Source: Betaproteobacteria bacterium Ga0077526 (lineage in GTDB: Bacteria > Pseudomonadota > Gammaproteobacteria > Burkholderiales > Ga0077523). From it: a DNA stretch of 64,000 bases. Positions 55,635 through 64,000 of this stretch are shown here, one piece after another. The position numbers were made by a program, and so were the translations under genes. Numbering within the stretch: the first letter of the stretch is position 1; each line of letters opens with the position of its first letter. The notes under the pieces were generated by a model that had not been told where the DNA came from, made no database searches, and saw only the letters and a program-made list of their open reading frames with translations. Location: positions 434,001 to 498,000 of the forward strand of contig LNDV01000034.1 of the NCBI GenBank assembly GCA_001464765.1. Direction: 5' to 3'.

Positions 55635-56969
55635 TCAGAAGAACTCGAGATAGCGCTCGACCTCCCAGGTCGAGACGTGCCGCTGATACTCCACCCATTC
55701 CATCCGCTTCAGGCGCAGGAACTCCTTCGCGAGATCGTCACCCAGCGCGCCCGTCAGCAGCTTGTCGGCCTCCAGCGCATCGAGGGACTCGTTGAGGTTC
55801 TGGGGCAGCACGCCGATGCCGGCATCCCGCAGCTGCTCCGGCGACCACTCATAGAGATTGGTGTTGTTGGGCTCGCCCGGATCGAGCTTGCGCTCCACAC
55901 CGTCCATGCCGGCCGCCAGGATGCCGATCGTCGCGAGATACGGGTTGGTGGAGCCGTCCGGCAGCCGCATCTCCAGACGCCCGTAAGGTACCCGCACCAT
56001 GCAGGTCCGGTTGTTGTTGCCGTACGTGATGTAAGCCGGCGCCCAGGTCGCACCGGACAGCGCGCGGCCGACCACCAGGCGCTTGTATGAATTGACCGTA
56101 GGGGCGCAAAGAGCCGTGAGCCCTCGGGCGTGCGCAAGCAGGCCGCCCAGGAAGTGGTAGCCCATCTTAGACAGGCCGAGCCCGCGCTTGTCCTTGTCGT
56201 CGTGGAACAGGTTCTTCGTCTTGCCGTCACCGATCGACAGGTGGAAGTGCGTGCCCGTGCCGGTGCGGTTGGAGAACGGCTTCGGCATGAAGCTCGCGAT
56301 GAGGCCCATCTGGTTGGCGATCTCGGAGGCCGCCATCTTGAGGAAGATGAGACGGTCGGCCGAGGACATCGCATCGCCGAAGGTGTAGTTCACCTCGAAC
56401 TGGCCGTTCGCGTCCTCGTGATCGATCTGGTAGACATCGATGCCGACGGCACGGGTCGACTGCACGAGGCGATCGAGATAAGCCGACTGCCGGGCGAGCC
56501 CCTTGTAGTCGTAGCAGGGCTTCTCCAGCGTGTCCGTATCGTCGGCCGGGACGACCCGACCGTCCGCGCTGCGCTTGAGGAGCATGAACTCGGGCTCGAT
56601 CCCGGTGAACAGCGTCATGCCCTTCTTCGCGAGCTTGTCGAGCTGGGTCTTGAGCGCCGTTCGCGAATCGTAGGCGTAGGGCTTGCCGTTGACGTGACCC
56701 CAGGTGCACATGCGCGCGAAGCCCGGCATCCACGGAATAGCTTGGAGCGTGTCGAGATCGCCCACCGCCATGTAGTCGGGGCCCTGGGGCCCCATGCCGA
56801 AACCCCACAGCGCGAAGCCGGCGAAGCCCGCGCCATCCTTCAGCACCATCTCCAGGTGTTCCACCGGTACCGCCTTCGCCTTGGCCGAGCCGTGGATGTC
56901 CACGAACTGGGCGAGGATGTACTTGATGTCGTTGTCCTTGAAGTACTTCTTTGCCTGCGCAGGTGTCAT
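55635..56969 (-). CDS. gmaS: gamma-glutamylmethylamide synthetase (GlnA-like)
   Basis: A 444-residue member of the glutamine synthetase superfamily, the length I recall for characterised gamma-glutamylmethylamide synthetase. It couples ATP to join methylamine and glutamate. GIEPEFMLLKR holds metal glutamates, HEDANGQFEVNY and TGTHFHLSIGDG follow, and NNNRTCMVRVP is in the place of the NRSA.. adenylate loop. The frame is open to 57146, but MTPAQAKKYFKDND at 56969 has GGGGAG upstream and is the family start. Flanking mgd and mgs genes make a housekeeping glutamine synthetase role unlikely. Confidence 0.94.
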   Translation of the reverse strand: MTPAQAKKYFKDNDIKYILAQFVDIHGSAKAKAVPVEHLEMVLKDGAGFAGFALWGFGMGPQGPDYMAVGDLDTLQAIPWMPGFARMCTWGHVNGKPYAYDSRTALKTQLDKLAKKGMTLFTGIEPEFMLLKRSADGRVVPADDTDTLEKPCYDYKGLARQSAYLDRLVQSTRAVGIDVYQIDHEDANGQFEVNYTFGDAMSSADRLIFLKMAASEIANQMGLIASFMPKPFSNRTGTGTHFHLSIGDGKTKNLFHDDKDKRGLGLSKMGYHFLGGLLAHARGLTALCAPTVNSYKRLVVGRALSGATWAPAYITYGNNNRTCMVRVPYGRLEMRLPDGSTNPYLATIGILAAGMDGVERKLDPGEPNNTNLYEWSPEQLRDAGIGVLPQNLNESLDALEADKLLTGALGDDLAKEFLRLKRMEWVEYQRHVSTWEVERYLEFF

Positions 56970-57049
56970 TGCCACTGTCTCCCCTGAGTCATTCCCTTTC
57001 GGACCGGACCGGACTGTCGCCCGCCGGCTAGAACCGTCGATCGAATCCG

Positions 57050-57742
57050 CTACGTTCCCGTCGCAGCGTGAAGCTCCGGCCACGCCGCGGCCACGCCAAC
57101 CGCACCCCCGCCCAGTTCCTCGGCAATACCGACGAGCGTTTCCCACAGGTAGGGACCGGAGGTGAAATCACACCAGAGCCGGAGGGCGGGCTCGCCATTC
57201 AGTTCGCGCCGGATCACAGTGACCGAAACCCCCACCATCTGGGTGAGCGTCAATCCCGGTCCGTCAGCGGGCACCCCGGAGAAATCCACGTTGCATGTCT
57301 GCACCAGGAGTTCCGGCACCCGTTCGCCCGTCAGCACCAGCGCACAGTCCTGCCGCAGCACGGGTGTCACGCCGTCGATGCCTGCCCGGATCAGCGGGCG
57401 CACGCGGCGAACCTCCGTGCCGGACGGCCCGTCTTCAATGAGGAACTCGGTTCTCGCCAGCCGGGCCACGATGCCTCCGCCGGGCAGTGCAACCCACTCG
57501 TTCGCCCCCGCAGGCACGCGAACACCCTGGGCCTCGAGCCAGGCTGCCGCACCGCTACCCTTGAGACCGCAGCGCTCGAGACCGGAAACATCGCACACGC
57601 CGACCGCGGCGGAATGGCGAGCGTCTTCCGCGGAGACGCTCACGGCGCACGGCATGCCGCGATAGGGTGCCCACTGTGCCTTTCGCGCGACGAGCGCCTG
57701 GGCGACCGGGCTCGAACGGACGGGAGTCATTGGCGCAGTCAT
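57050..57742 (-). CDS. mgdD: N-methylglutamate dehydrogenase subunit D (sarcosine oxidase gamma-like)
   Basis: A 230-residue protein resembling the gamma subunit of heterotetrameric sarcosine oxidase, a GcvT-like small domain (VCDVSGLERCGLKGSGAAAWL, FLIEDG, LTQMVGVSVTVIRRE, CDFTSGPYLWETL). It is a structural partner of the alpha subunit. It overlaps the alpha gene by 4 bases (57739-57742). The subunit set alpha-beta-gamma-delta next to gmaS and mgs identifies the N-methylglutamate enzyme instead of sarcosine oxidase itself. Confidence 0.88.
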   Translation of the reverse strand: MTAPMTPVRSSPVAQALVARKAQWAPYRGMPCAVSVSAEDARHSAAVGVCDVSGLERCGLKGSGAAAWLEAQGVRVPAGANEWVALPGGGIVARLARTEFLIEDGPSGTEVRRVRPLIRAGIDGVTPVLRQDCALVLTGERVPELLVQTCNVDFSGVPADGPGLTLTQMVGVSVTVIRRELNGEPALRLWCDFTSGPYLWETLVGIAEELGGGAVGVAAAWPELHAATGT

Positions 57743-60642
57743 GTTGGAGCCTTCTGGCGCGCGGAATCGGGATCGTAGAAGGGCGTCTTGACGACGCGTG
57801 CCTGGACCATCGCACCGCCGTCCACGCGAATGAGGAGCGGCGTGCCTTCCGCCGTCATGTCGGGCGCGACGAATGCGAGGCCCACCACACGGCCCAGCGT
57901 CTCGCTGTCGACGATGCTGGTGACCCGACCGACGATGGCGCCGTTACGGATGACGAGGTGACACTCCTTCGGCGCCGTCCGCGCGCCGGCGGCGTCGACT
58001 TCGAAGCCCACGAGCTTGTGTCGGGGTCCGCGGCGCCGCACGATCTCCACGCTCCGTTTGCCCACGAAGAAGGGCTTCTCCATCTTGACGGCCCATTCGA
58101 GGCCGACTTCGTCCGGTGCCGTCAGGCCGTCGGTGTCCTGGCCGATGATGATGTGCCCCTTCTCCAGACGCAGCACCCGCTGGGCTTCCACGCCGAAGGG
58201 ACGGATGCCGAAGGCTTCGCCGGCCGCCATGAGGGTATCCCACAGATGGGCACCGTACTCGGCAGGCACGTGGATCTCGTAGCCGATCTCGCCGACGAAA
58301 CCCACACGCATGAGTCTCGCAGGCACGCCCGCCACGTCGCCTTCCCGCAGCGCAAGGTAGGGGAAGGCTTCGTTCGAGAGATCGAGGGACGTCAAGCCGG
58401 CCAGCACCTCGCGGGACTTCGGGCCGGCGAGATTCACGGCGGCAAAGCTGCCGGTTGTGTTCACCAGCCCGACCTTGAGACCCCATTGCGCATTCCAGCG
58501 CTGCAGTTCGCGGTAGATGTTGGTGGAGCCGGTCGTGGTGGTCGTGAAGTAGAAGTGCTGGTCGGACAGCCGCGCGACCACCCCGTCGTCGATGACCACC
58601 GCAGACTCGTCGAGCATCGCCGCATAGCGGGTCATGCCGACCTTGAGGGTCGAAAACTTTCCGGTGTAGATGCGCTCCAGAAACTCCGCTGCGTCGGGGC
58701 CATAGACCTCCAGCTTGCCCAGCGTGCCGACATCGATGAGCCCAACGCCGGAGCGCACTGCGCGCACCTCCTCCCGAACCAGCTCGGCCTTGCGCTTGCC
58801 GGGAGCAGCGTAGTACTCGGGGCGCAGCCATACGCCTGCCTGCATCCACGCCGCACCGAGACCCACGTGCCGCGAATGCATCGGTGTTTCCCGATGCGGA
58901 TGAAAACCCCGGCCCGCGAGATGCGACATCGGCACAGGATGGAAGAACGGTCGCGCTGTGGTGGAACCCACCTCGCCGGGCGACTTGCCCACGATCCGCG
59001 CAAGGATGCGGATCGCCGACATGTTCGAGTGCTTGCCCTGGGACGGCCCCATGCCGACGGTCGAGTACCGCTTCATCAGCTCGATGTTGTCGAAGCCTTC
59101 CTGCGCGGCGTTGAGGAAATCCTTGACCTGGAGGTCCTCGTCGAAGTCGACGAAGTTCTTCCCGCCGGGATGGTCGACGATGGGGTACGGATGCGACACG
59201 CTGGCCGGACCGCGCGCGACGGCAGCGGGTTCGGGCACGCTGAAGCCGCAATGCCGGGCGGCAAGCGCACCGGCGCGGGCACCATCGGCCAGACGACCCT
59301 GCAGATCATGCACACCGTTCACGCGCCCCGCGGCGAACATGCCGGGCGCGAGTTCGACCGGGACGAACTGGTGTGTGAGATCGTCGTACTTCATGCGGCA
59401 ACCGGACTGGTACAGGAGTGCCGCAGCCGGCGCCCAGCCCACGCTCATCAGAAGACCATCGGCGGCGATCTTCACCGGACGCGACGTGTCGGGCTGTCCC
59501 TGATCGTTCAGCGGACACACGACCACACCGGACAGCCGGTCGGCCTGGCCTTCCGCCTCCCACACGCAGTGCCCGGGGAGGACGCGGATGCCGTGGTGCT
59601 TCACCCGATCGGCCAGTTCATCGGATTCGCCTTTTGCCCGCAGATCCACCACGCAGGCGACGGATACTCCGTTCGCGGAGAGATCGAGCGCAGCACGGTA
59701 CCCATCGGCATTCGCAGTGAGCACGACAGCCGTGTGCATCGGCTTCACGGCATACCGGTAAATCAGACGCTGCGCAGCGGACGCCAGCATCACACCAGGC
59801 AGATCGTTATTGCGGAACACGGCAGGCTGTTCGAATGCTCCCTGTGCCACCACCACGGCTCCCGCACGGAGCTTCGTCATGCGCACCGGATCCACCAGTG
59901 GGACCCAGTGGTCGGCATACCAGCCTGCCGCGAGGGTCGACGAGCGGATCGATACGTTGGGCATGGCGCGCAGCCGGGCTTCCAGCGCCTGCAGTTCCTT
60001 CCAGCCGGCGTCGCTCGCGCCGCGCTGATAGCCGAGACTGCCGCCGATGCGTGCGTTCTCGTCCACCAGCACGACCTTCGCGCCGGCTTCGGCGGCAGCG
60101 AGGGCTGCACGCAAGCCGGACGGACCGGCCCCGACGACCAGCACGTCCGCGAAGTCGTAACGCTTGGGCGTGCGGATGTGGGGTGTCTCGAAATCGATCC
60201 GGCCGAGACCGGTGACTTTGCGGAACACCCGTTCCCAATAGGCGGCGAGCGCCTTCGGACGATGGAAGGCCTTGTAGTAGAAGCCGACCGGGAGGAAGCG
60301 CGAGAGACGATCGAAGATGCGCAGCCGATCGGCTTCGACACCGCCCACCGTATTGACCGCCGCGAGCGCCATGCCCTCCTCCAGCGCCTCGACGTCGGCG
60401 CGGAGGTTGAAGCGCTGGCCGGACTGCATCAGCGCATTCACGTCGTGATTGGCGAGCGAGAGCAGTCCTCGCGGCCGGTGGTACTTGAAGCTGCGCCCGA
60501 GAACGTGGACGCCGGACGCCCACAACGCGCTGGACGGGACGTCGCCCGCATAGCCGGAGAAGGCCCGACCCTCGAACTGGAAGGACAGCGTGCGGGTCCG
60601 GTCGATCCATTCGCCGTCGACGGGGGGCAGACGGGCGCTCAT
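57739..60642 (-). CDS. mgdC: N-methylglutamate dehydrogenase subunit C (sarcosine oxidase alpha-like)
   Basis: A 967-residue protein with an N-terminal 2Fe-2S-ferredoxin-like segment lacking its cysteines (FQFEGRAFSGYAGDVPSSAL), a pyridine-nucleotide domain with VVGAGPSGLRAALAAAEAG near residue 170, and a C-terminal folate-binding GcvT-like domain (about 590-960, with MRVGFVGEIGYEIHVPAEYG). It transfers the methyl carbon of N-methylglutamate to tetrahydrofolate as methylene-H4F and hands electrons on. It is coupled by 4-base overlaps to both neighbouring genes. Confidence 0.93.
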   Translation of the reverse strand: MSARLPPVDGEWIDRTRTLSFQFEGRAFSGYAGDVPSSALWASGVHVLGRSFKYHRPRGLLSLANHDVNALMQSGQRFNLRADVEALEEGMALAAVNTVGGVEADRLRIFDRLSRFLPVGFYYKAFHRPKALAAYWERVFRKVTGLGRIDFETPHIRTPKRYDFADVLVVGAGPSGLRAALAAAEAGAKVVLVDENARIGGSLGYQRGASDAGWKELQALEARLRAMPNVSIRSSTLAAGWYADHWVPLVDPVRMTKLRAGAVVVAQGAFEQPAVFRNNDLPGVMLASAAQRLIYRYAVKPMHTAVVLTANADGYRAALDLSANGVSVACVVDLRAKGESDELADRVKHHGIRVLPGHCVWEAEGQADRLSGVVVCPLNDQGQPDTSRPVKIAADGLLMSVGWAPAAALLYQSGCRMKYDDLTHQFVPVELAPGMFAAGRVNGVHDLQGRLADGARAGALAARHCGFSVPEPAAVARGPASVSHPYPIVDHPGGKNFVDFDEDLQVKDFLNAAQEGFDNIELMKRYSTVGMGPSQGKHSNMSAIRILARIVGKSPGEVGSTTARPFFHPVPMSHLAGRGFHPHRETPMHSRHVGLGAAWMQAGVWLRPEYYAAPGKRKAELVREEVRAVRSGVGLIDVGTLGKLEVYGPDAAEFLERIYTGKFSTLKVGMTRYAAMLDESAVVIDDGVVARLSDQHFYFTTTTTGSTNIYRELQRWNAQWGLKVGLVNTTGSFAAVNLAGPKSREVLAGLTSLDLSNEAFPYLALREGDVAGVPARLMRVGFVGEIGYEIHVPAEYGAHLWDTLMAAGEAFGIRPFGVEAQRVLRLEKGHIIIGQDTDGLTAPDEVGLEWAVKMEKPFFVGKRSVEIVRRRGPRHKLVGFEVDAAGARTAPKECHLVIRNGAIVGRVTSIVDSETLGRVVGLAFVAPDMTAEGTPLLIRVDGGAMVQARVVKTPFYDPDSARQKAPT

Positions 60643-60908
60643 CGGATCTCACCCTCGGGCGATTCGCCCGGGAGCCAGGTGCGCAGGATCCGGTCGAGCG
60701 ACACATCGCGTTCCGCGTAGAACCAGGTGCCGCTGGCGATGTGATACCACCACTCGACCTTCACGCCGGGGATGCCGCTGCGATGGAATACGTAGTCGGC
60801 CCACTGCGGATCCGTGCAGTCGGCAGGAGGCATGGCGCGGACCTCGCCGCCGTAGGCGAACTCCGAAACCGGGCGGGAACCATTGACGGGACAGTTGAGC
60901 AGCTTCAT
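60639..60908 (-). CDS. mgdB: N-methylglutamate dehydrogenase subunit B (sarcosine oxidase delta-like)
   Basis: An 89-residue protein related to the delta subunit of sarcosine oxidase (EFAYGGEV, DPQWADYVF, WYHIASGTWF, ERDVSLDRILRTWLP). In classical SoxD a zinc is held by cysteines in CPxCGxR and in HxxGC. Here the first motif is CPVNGSR and the second HIASGTW, so most zinc ligands are missing. This appears to be the form used in N-methylglutamate dehydrogenases. It lies 51 bases after mgdA. Confidence 0.9.
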   Translation of the reverse strand: MKLLNCPVNGSRPVSEFAYGGEVRAMPPADCTDPQWADYVFHRSGIPGVKVEWWYHIASGTWFYAERDVSLDRILRTWLPGESPEGEIR

Positions 60909-60959
60909 GTCGGGAAGTCGAAAAGATCGGCAGCCGCGGTGCGCGGGAAGCGATGAGGA

Positions 60960-62201
60960 TCAATGGCCGACACTCGCCGCTCCTTTCTCGCCCGTGAGCT
61001 GGTAGTTCTCGAATCGCGCGAGGCCGAAGCCCTCGATCAGCGGGTGATTGCGGTCGTTGGCGACCGTGTAGGACATGGTCTTGCCGCACACCGGGGTGGC
61101 CTTGAAGCCCCACGTGCCCCACCCGGCGTCGAGGTAGAAGCCTTCCACGGGCGTCTTGCCCATGATCGGCGCGAAGTCCGGGGTCATGTCGGCCATGCCG
61201 GCCCACTGGCGATTGATCCTCGCGTGGGACAGGAAGGGGAACATGTCCAGCATGTGGGCGGCGAGACCCTCCACGAAATCGAGTGTCGATCGCGTGGAGT
61301 GCAGTTCGTACGGGTCGAGCGAGGCGCCCATCACCAGTTCTCCCCGCGCGGACTGGCTGACATAGATGTGCAGACTGCCGGAGACGAGAATGGTGTCGAG
61401 CCACGGCTTCATCGGCTCCGTCACCATCGCCTGGAGCGGGTGAATGAAGATCGGGGTTCGCAGTCCCACCATGTGGGTCACGCGCGGGGTGAACCCCGCC
61501 ACGGCGCACAGAACCTTCGGCGTCGAGATGTAGCCGCGGCTGGTGTTCACGCCCTTCACCTTGCCGCCTTCCACGTCGATCCCGGTGACTTCGGTCTGCT
61601 GATGGATCTCCACGCCGCGCTGGTCCGCCCCGCGCCCGTAGCCCCAGGCCACGGCATCGTGGCGGGCGATCGCGCCGGGTGCGTGGTAGAGCGCCCCGAG
61701 GATGGGAGCATGGCCACCGCAGCTGAGGTCGATCTGCGGGCAGGCGCTCTTCACGTCCTCCGGGCCGACCAGTTCACTGTTCACGCCGAGGTGCTTGTTC
61801 ACCTCGGCCCGCCAGCGCATCGTGCGTACGGCCGAATCCGTATGGGCCAGTGTGAAGTGGCCGCGGTTCGAGTAGAAGAGGTTGAGATCGAAGTCGGCGG
61901 CAAGGTCCTGCCAGAGCCGGACAGACTCGTCGTAGAACGCCACACCCTCGGGGGTCAGGTAGTTGGACCGGATGATGGTGGTGTTGCGCCCGGTGTTGCC
62001 GCCACCCAGGTACCCTCGCTCGAGCACGGCGATGTTCCTCATGCCGTGGTCCCGTGCGAGATAGTAGGCACTCGCCAGTCCGTGGCCGCCGGCTCCGATG
62101 ATCACGGCGTCGTAGGTGTCTCGCAGCCGCCCGGGCTGCCGGAACATGCGCGGCTCGGGGTGGCGGGACGACAGGGCAAAGCGCAGAAGCTGATAGGCCA
62201 T
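60960..62201 (-). CDS. mgdA: N-methylglutamate dehydrogenase subunit A (sarcosine oxidase beta-like)
   Basis: A 413-residue FAD-dependent oxidoreductase of the DAO family. The dinucleotide motif AVIIGAGGHGLASAYYLA lies near residues 32-49, the family segment GGGNTGRNTTIIRSNY at about 66-81 is the flavin region (covalent FMN is usual at a His in classical SoxB), and AGWGTWGFKATPVCGK is the C-terminal FAD-contact motif. It oxidises N-methylglutamate to glutamate. It is the first gene of the cluster, so the operon promoter should lie in 62202-62574. Confidence 0.94.
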   Translation of the reverse strand: MAYQLLRFALSSRHPEPRMFRQPGRLRDTYDAVIIGAGGHGLASAYYLARDHGMRNIAVLERGYLGGGNTGRNTTIIRSNYLTPEGVAFYDESVRLWQDLAADFDLNLFYSNRGHFTLAHTDSAVRTMRWRAEVNKHLGVNSELVGPEDVKSACPQIDLSCGGHAPILGALYHAPGAIARHDAVAWGYGRGADQRGVEIHQQTEVTGIDVEGGKVKGVNTSRGYISTPKVLCAVAGFTPRVTHMVGLRTPIFIHPLQAMVTEPMKPWLDTILVSGSLHIYVSQSARGELVMGASLDPYELHSTRSTLDFVEGLAAHMLDMFPFLSHARINRQWAGMADMTPDFAPIMGKTPVEGFYLDAGWGTWGFKATPVCGKTMSYTVANDRNHPLIEGFGLARFENYQLTGEKGAASVGH

Positions 62202-62574
62202 GGAGGCGTGCGGGGAGACCGGAACCGCACCCTTGGCGCAGCCTGGTTTTACCTGTGAGAACTATTCGTGCACATGATGAATACCCGGGGGACGAGTGTC
62301 AAGCCTGGACAACGCGTTCGCAAGGCGCTTGTCGGGTCGATCTGGCGCCGGCCGCACCAGGAATTCCAGGTTCGACCGCTGCGAGCCCCGGCCGGCGGGC
62401 CAGAAGATGACGCCGCTATAATCCACCGGAAGAGTTCCCGTCGATGCCAACCCGGATCGGACCCCGCCGCTCAGGCACACTCCGATGACCGAGTGCAGCT
62501 GGTCGAGTCGACCGGTCCACCCATGACCACGCTTCGCCACCCGAGGGTGCGCGAGAGGATCGAAGCCACATTCC
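62202..62574. other. divergent promoter region between mgdA and gshA
   Basis: This 373-base non-coding stretch separates the methylamine operon (minus) from gshA (plus). No strong operator palindrome or canonical -35/-10 pair stands out to me, and no RNA element is recognised. A short frame in it shows no recognisable protein. Confidence 0.55.
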
Positions 62575-63864
62575 ATGACAGTCCCGCATCTCACGACCGC
62601 GCTGACCGGCCCCTTGTTGTCGCTCGAACGGCAGATCCTCACCGCGCAGCCCGCCATCGAACACTGGTTCCGCAGCCAGTGGATGGAACACTCGACGCCG
62701 TTCTACGCCTCGGTCGATCTGCGCAACGCCGGCTTCAAGCTGGCGCCGGTCGACACCAACCTGTTCCCGGGGGGCTTCAACAACCTCGCGCCGGAGTTCA
62801 TGCCTCTGTGCGTGCAGGCGGCGATGGTCGCCGTGGAGAAGGTGTGCCCCGAAGCTCGGGGCATCCTGCTCGTCCCGGAGAACCACACCCGCAATACGTT
62901 CTATCTGCAGAACGTGGTGGCCCTCCAGTCGATCCTCCGTCAGGCGGGTATGCGGGTTCGCGTCGGCACCCTCAACCCCGAAATCACCAGCGTGACCACG
63001 CTGGAACTGCCCAGCGGCGCCAAGCTCACGCTCGAGCCCATCGAGCGGCGCGGACGCCGGGTGATGCTGCCCGACTTCGATCCCTGCACGGTGCTTCTGA
63101 ACAACGATCTGTCCGCCGGCATTCCGGACATCCTCCGCGACATCGATCAGCCGATCCTGCCGCCGCTGCACGGAGGCTGGTCTACACGCCTGAAGTCCAA
63201 CCACTTCAGCGCCTACGATCAGGTGAGCTCCGAGTTTGCCGCTCTCGTCGGCATCGACCCCTGGCTCATCAATCCGTACTTCGGTTCGTGCGGCGAGATC
63301 AGCTTCCATGACCGCCAGGGCGAGGAGTGCCTCGCACGCTGGGTGGACGGCATCCTGCAGCAGACGCGCGAGAAGTACCGTGAGTACGGCATCAAGGACG
63401 ATCCGTTCGTGATCGTGAAGGCCGACGCCGGCACCTACGGCATGGGCATCATGTCCGTGCGCAGCGCCGAGGAAGTCGTCGGCCTCAACCGCAAGCAGCG
63501 CAACAAGATGTCCGTCATCAAGGAAGGCCTGGAAGTCACGCGCGTCATCGTCCAGGAAGGGGTGCCCACCTTCGAGAGCGTGAACGATGCCGTGGCAGAG
63601 CCCGTGGTCTACATGATTGATCACTTCGTGGTGGGCGGTTTCTACCGCATTCACACCAGTCGCGGCCCCGACGAGAACCTCAACGCGCCGGGCATGCAGT
63701 TCGTGCCGCTCGCGTTCCAGACGCCCTGCCAGCAGCCGAACTTCGACGCGCCGCCCGACGACACGCCCAACCGCTTCTACGCCTACGGCGTCATCGCCCG
63801 TCTGGCACTGCTCGCCGCGGCCCTCGAACTCGAGCGCACCGAACCCGCTGCGTCCGCCGCCTGA
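62575..63864 (+). CDS. gshA: glutamate-cysteine ligase, proteobacterial ATP-grasp-like type
   Basis: A 429-residue enzyme for the first step of glutathione synthesis, of the type common in betaproteobacteria and Acidithiobacillus. Features I recognise are NAGFKLAPVDTNLFPGGFNN, VPENHTRNTFYLQNV, HGGWSTRLKSNHF and VIVKADAGTYGMGIM. It is not the E. coli GshA fold. gshB begins 8 bases after the stop, so the pair is an operon. Confidence 0.93.
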   Translation: MTVPHLTTALTGPLLSLERQILTAQPAIEHWFRSQWMEHSTPFYASVDLRNAGFKLAPVDTNLFPGGFNNLAPEFMPLCVQAAMVAVEKVCPEARGILLVPENHTRNTFYLQNVVALQSILRQAGMRVRVGTLNPEITSVTTLELPSGAKLTLEPIERRGRRVMLPDFDPCTVLLNNDLSAGIPDILRDIDQPILPPLHGGWSTRLKSNHFSAYDQVSSEFAALVGIDPWLINPYFGSCGEISFHDRQGEECLARWVDGILQQTREKYREYGIKDDPFVIVKADAGTYGMGIMSVRSAEEVVGLNRKQRNKMSVIKEGLEVTRVIVQEGVPTFESVNDAVAEPVVYMIDHFVVGGFYRIHTSRGPDENLNAPGMQFVPLAFQTPCQQPNFDAPPDDTPNRFYAYGVIARLALLAAALELERTEPAASAA

Positions 63865-63872
63865 CCTCAGGC

Positions 63873-64000
63873 ATGGACATCGCCTTCCTGATCGATCCCC
63901 TGGAGAGCCTCAAGGCCTACAAGGATTCCTCGGTCCTGATGATGCGGGAAGCCGCCTCGCGCGGTCATCGCATCCACTGCTTCGAGCAGTCGGCCATGCG
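63873..64000 (+). CDS. gshB: glutathione synthetase, N-terminal part (runs off window)
   Basis: The first 42 residues (MDIAFLIDPLESLKAYKDS onward) are the start of GshB, the ATP-grasp enzyme adding glycine to gamma-glutamylcysteine. The IDPLESLKAYKDSS segment is diagnostic of proteobacterial GshB. The rest lies beyond the right edge. ATG at 63873 is 8 bases after the gshA stop. Confidence 0.92.
   Translation, partial: MDIAFLIDPLESLKAYKDSSVLMMREAASRGHRIHCFEQSAM

Noticed and set aside
55635..56969. Housekeeping glutamine synthetase
   Set aside because: Length, divergent loop motifs and position between mgd and mgs genes fit gamma-glutamylmethylamide synthetase better.
57667..60720. A long plus-strand frame opposite mgdC (about 1000 codons)
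   Set aside because: It is an antisense shadow of a clear sarcosine-oxidase-alpha-like gene, with no recognisable domains and no independent ribosome site.

Overview
The window is bacterial, GC-rich (about 55-58% in sampled lines of the left 18 kb, about 65-72% further right) and gene-dense. Gene content points to Betaproteobacteria: an exosortase A (XrtA) exopolysaccharide locus, proteobacterial-type gshA followed by gshB, UbiK, a TorF porin with glnK-amtB, and methylamine use by the N-methylglutamate route. Genus cannot be set from the sequence alone.

Region 1 (362-32153, all minus strand) is a roughly 32 kb XrtA/PEP-CTERM exopolysaccharide and protein-sorting locus. Read in the direction of transcription it holds: Wza-like export lipoprotein, chain-length determinant, tyrosine autokinase, outer-membrane barrel protein, ATPase, polysaccharide deacetylase, FemAB-like protein, XrtA fused to EpsI, amidotransferase, glycosyltransferase, PaaK/CapK-like adenylating enzyme, O-antigen-ligase-like membrane protein, two XrtA-associated alpha/beta hydrolases, GNAT transferase, acyl carrier protein, AMP-forming ligase, a complete glutamate mutase (GlmS, GlmE, GlmL), PLP-dependent decarboxylase, glycosyltransferase, second amidotransferase, glycosyltransferase and an AlgD-type sugar-nucleotide dehydrogenase. 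The glutamate mutase genes sit tightly between the ligase and the decarboxylase. Mutase + ligase + carrier protein + fold-III decarboxylase is the same enzyme logic that makes the 3-aminoisobutyryl starter of vicenistatin. I propose that this locus makes a carrier-bound beta-amino acyl group to decorate the polysaccharide or another surface molecule. This is the most notable candidate system here.

Region 2 (32154-43091) begins with an exosortase-associated FeeM-like acyltransferase (plus strand), then mostly housekeeping genes on the minus strand: MsrPQ methionine sulfoxide repair, MgtE, two small secreted proteins, an amidase, two small membrane proteins, an M61-like metallopeptidase and a CbiM-like membrane protein.

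Region 3 (43092-48725, minus) holds metH preceded by a SAM-II riboswitch and an intrinsic terminator, then comM/yifB and ubiK.

Region 4 (48906-51876, plus) is a nitrogen-responsive operon: sigma-54 promoter, TorF-type porin, glnK, amtB, terminator.

Region 5 (51948-62201, minus) is a full N-methylglutamate pathway for methylamine: mgdA-mgdB-mgdC-mgdD (N-methylglutamate dehydrogenase), gmaS (gamma-glutamylmethylamide synthetase), mgsA-mgsB-mgsC (N-methylglutamate synthase) and an XRE-cupin regulator. Divergent to it, gshA and the start of gshB run off the right edge (plus).
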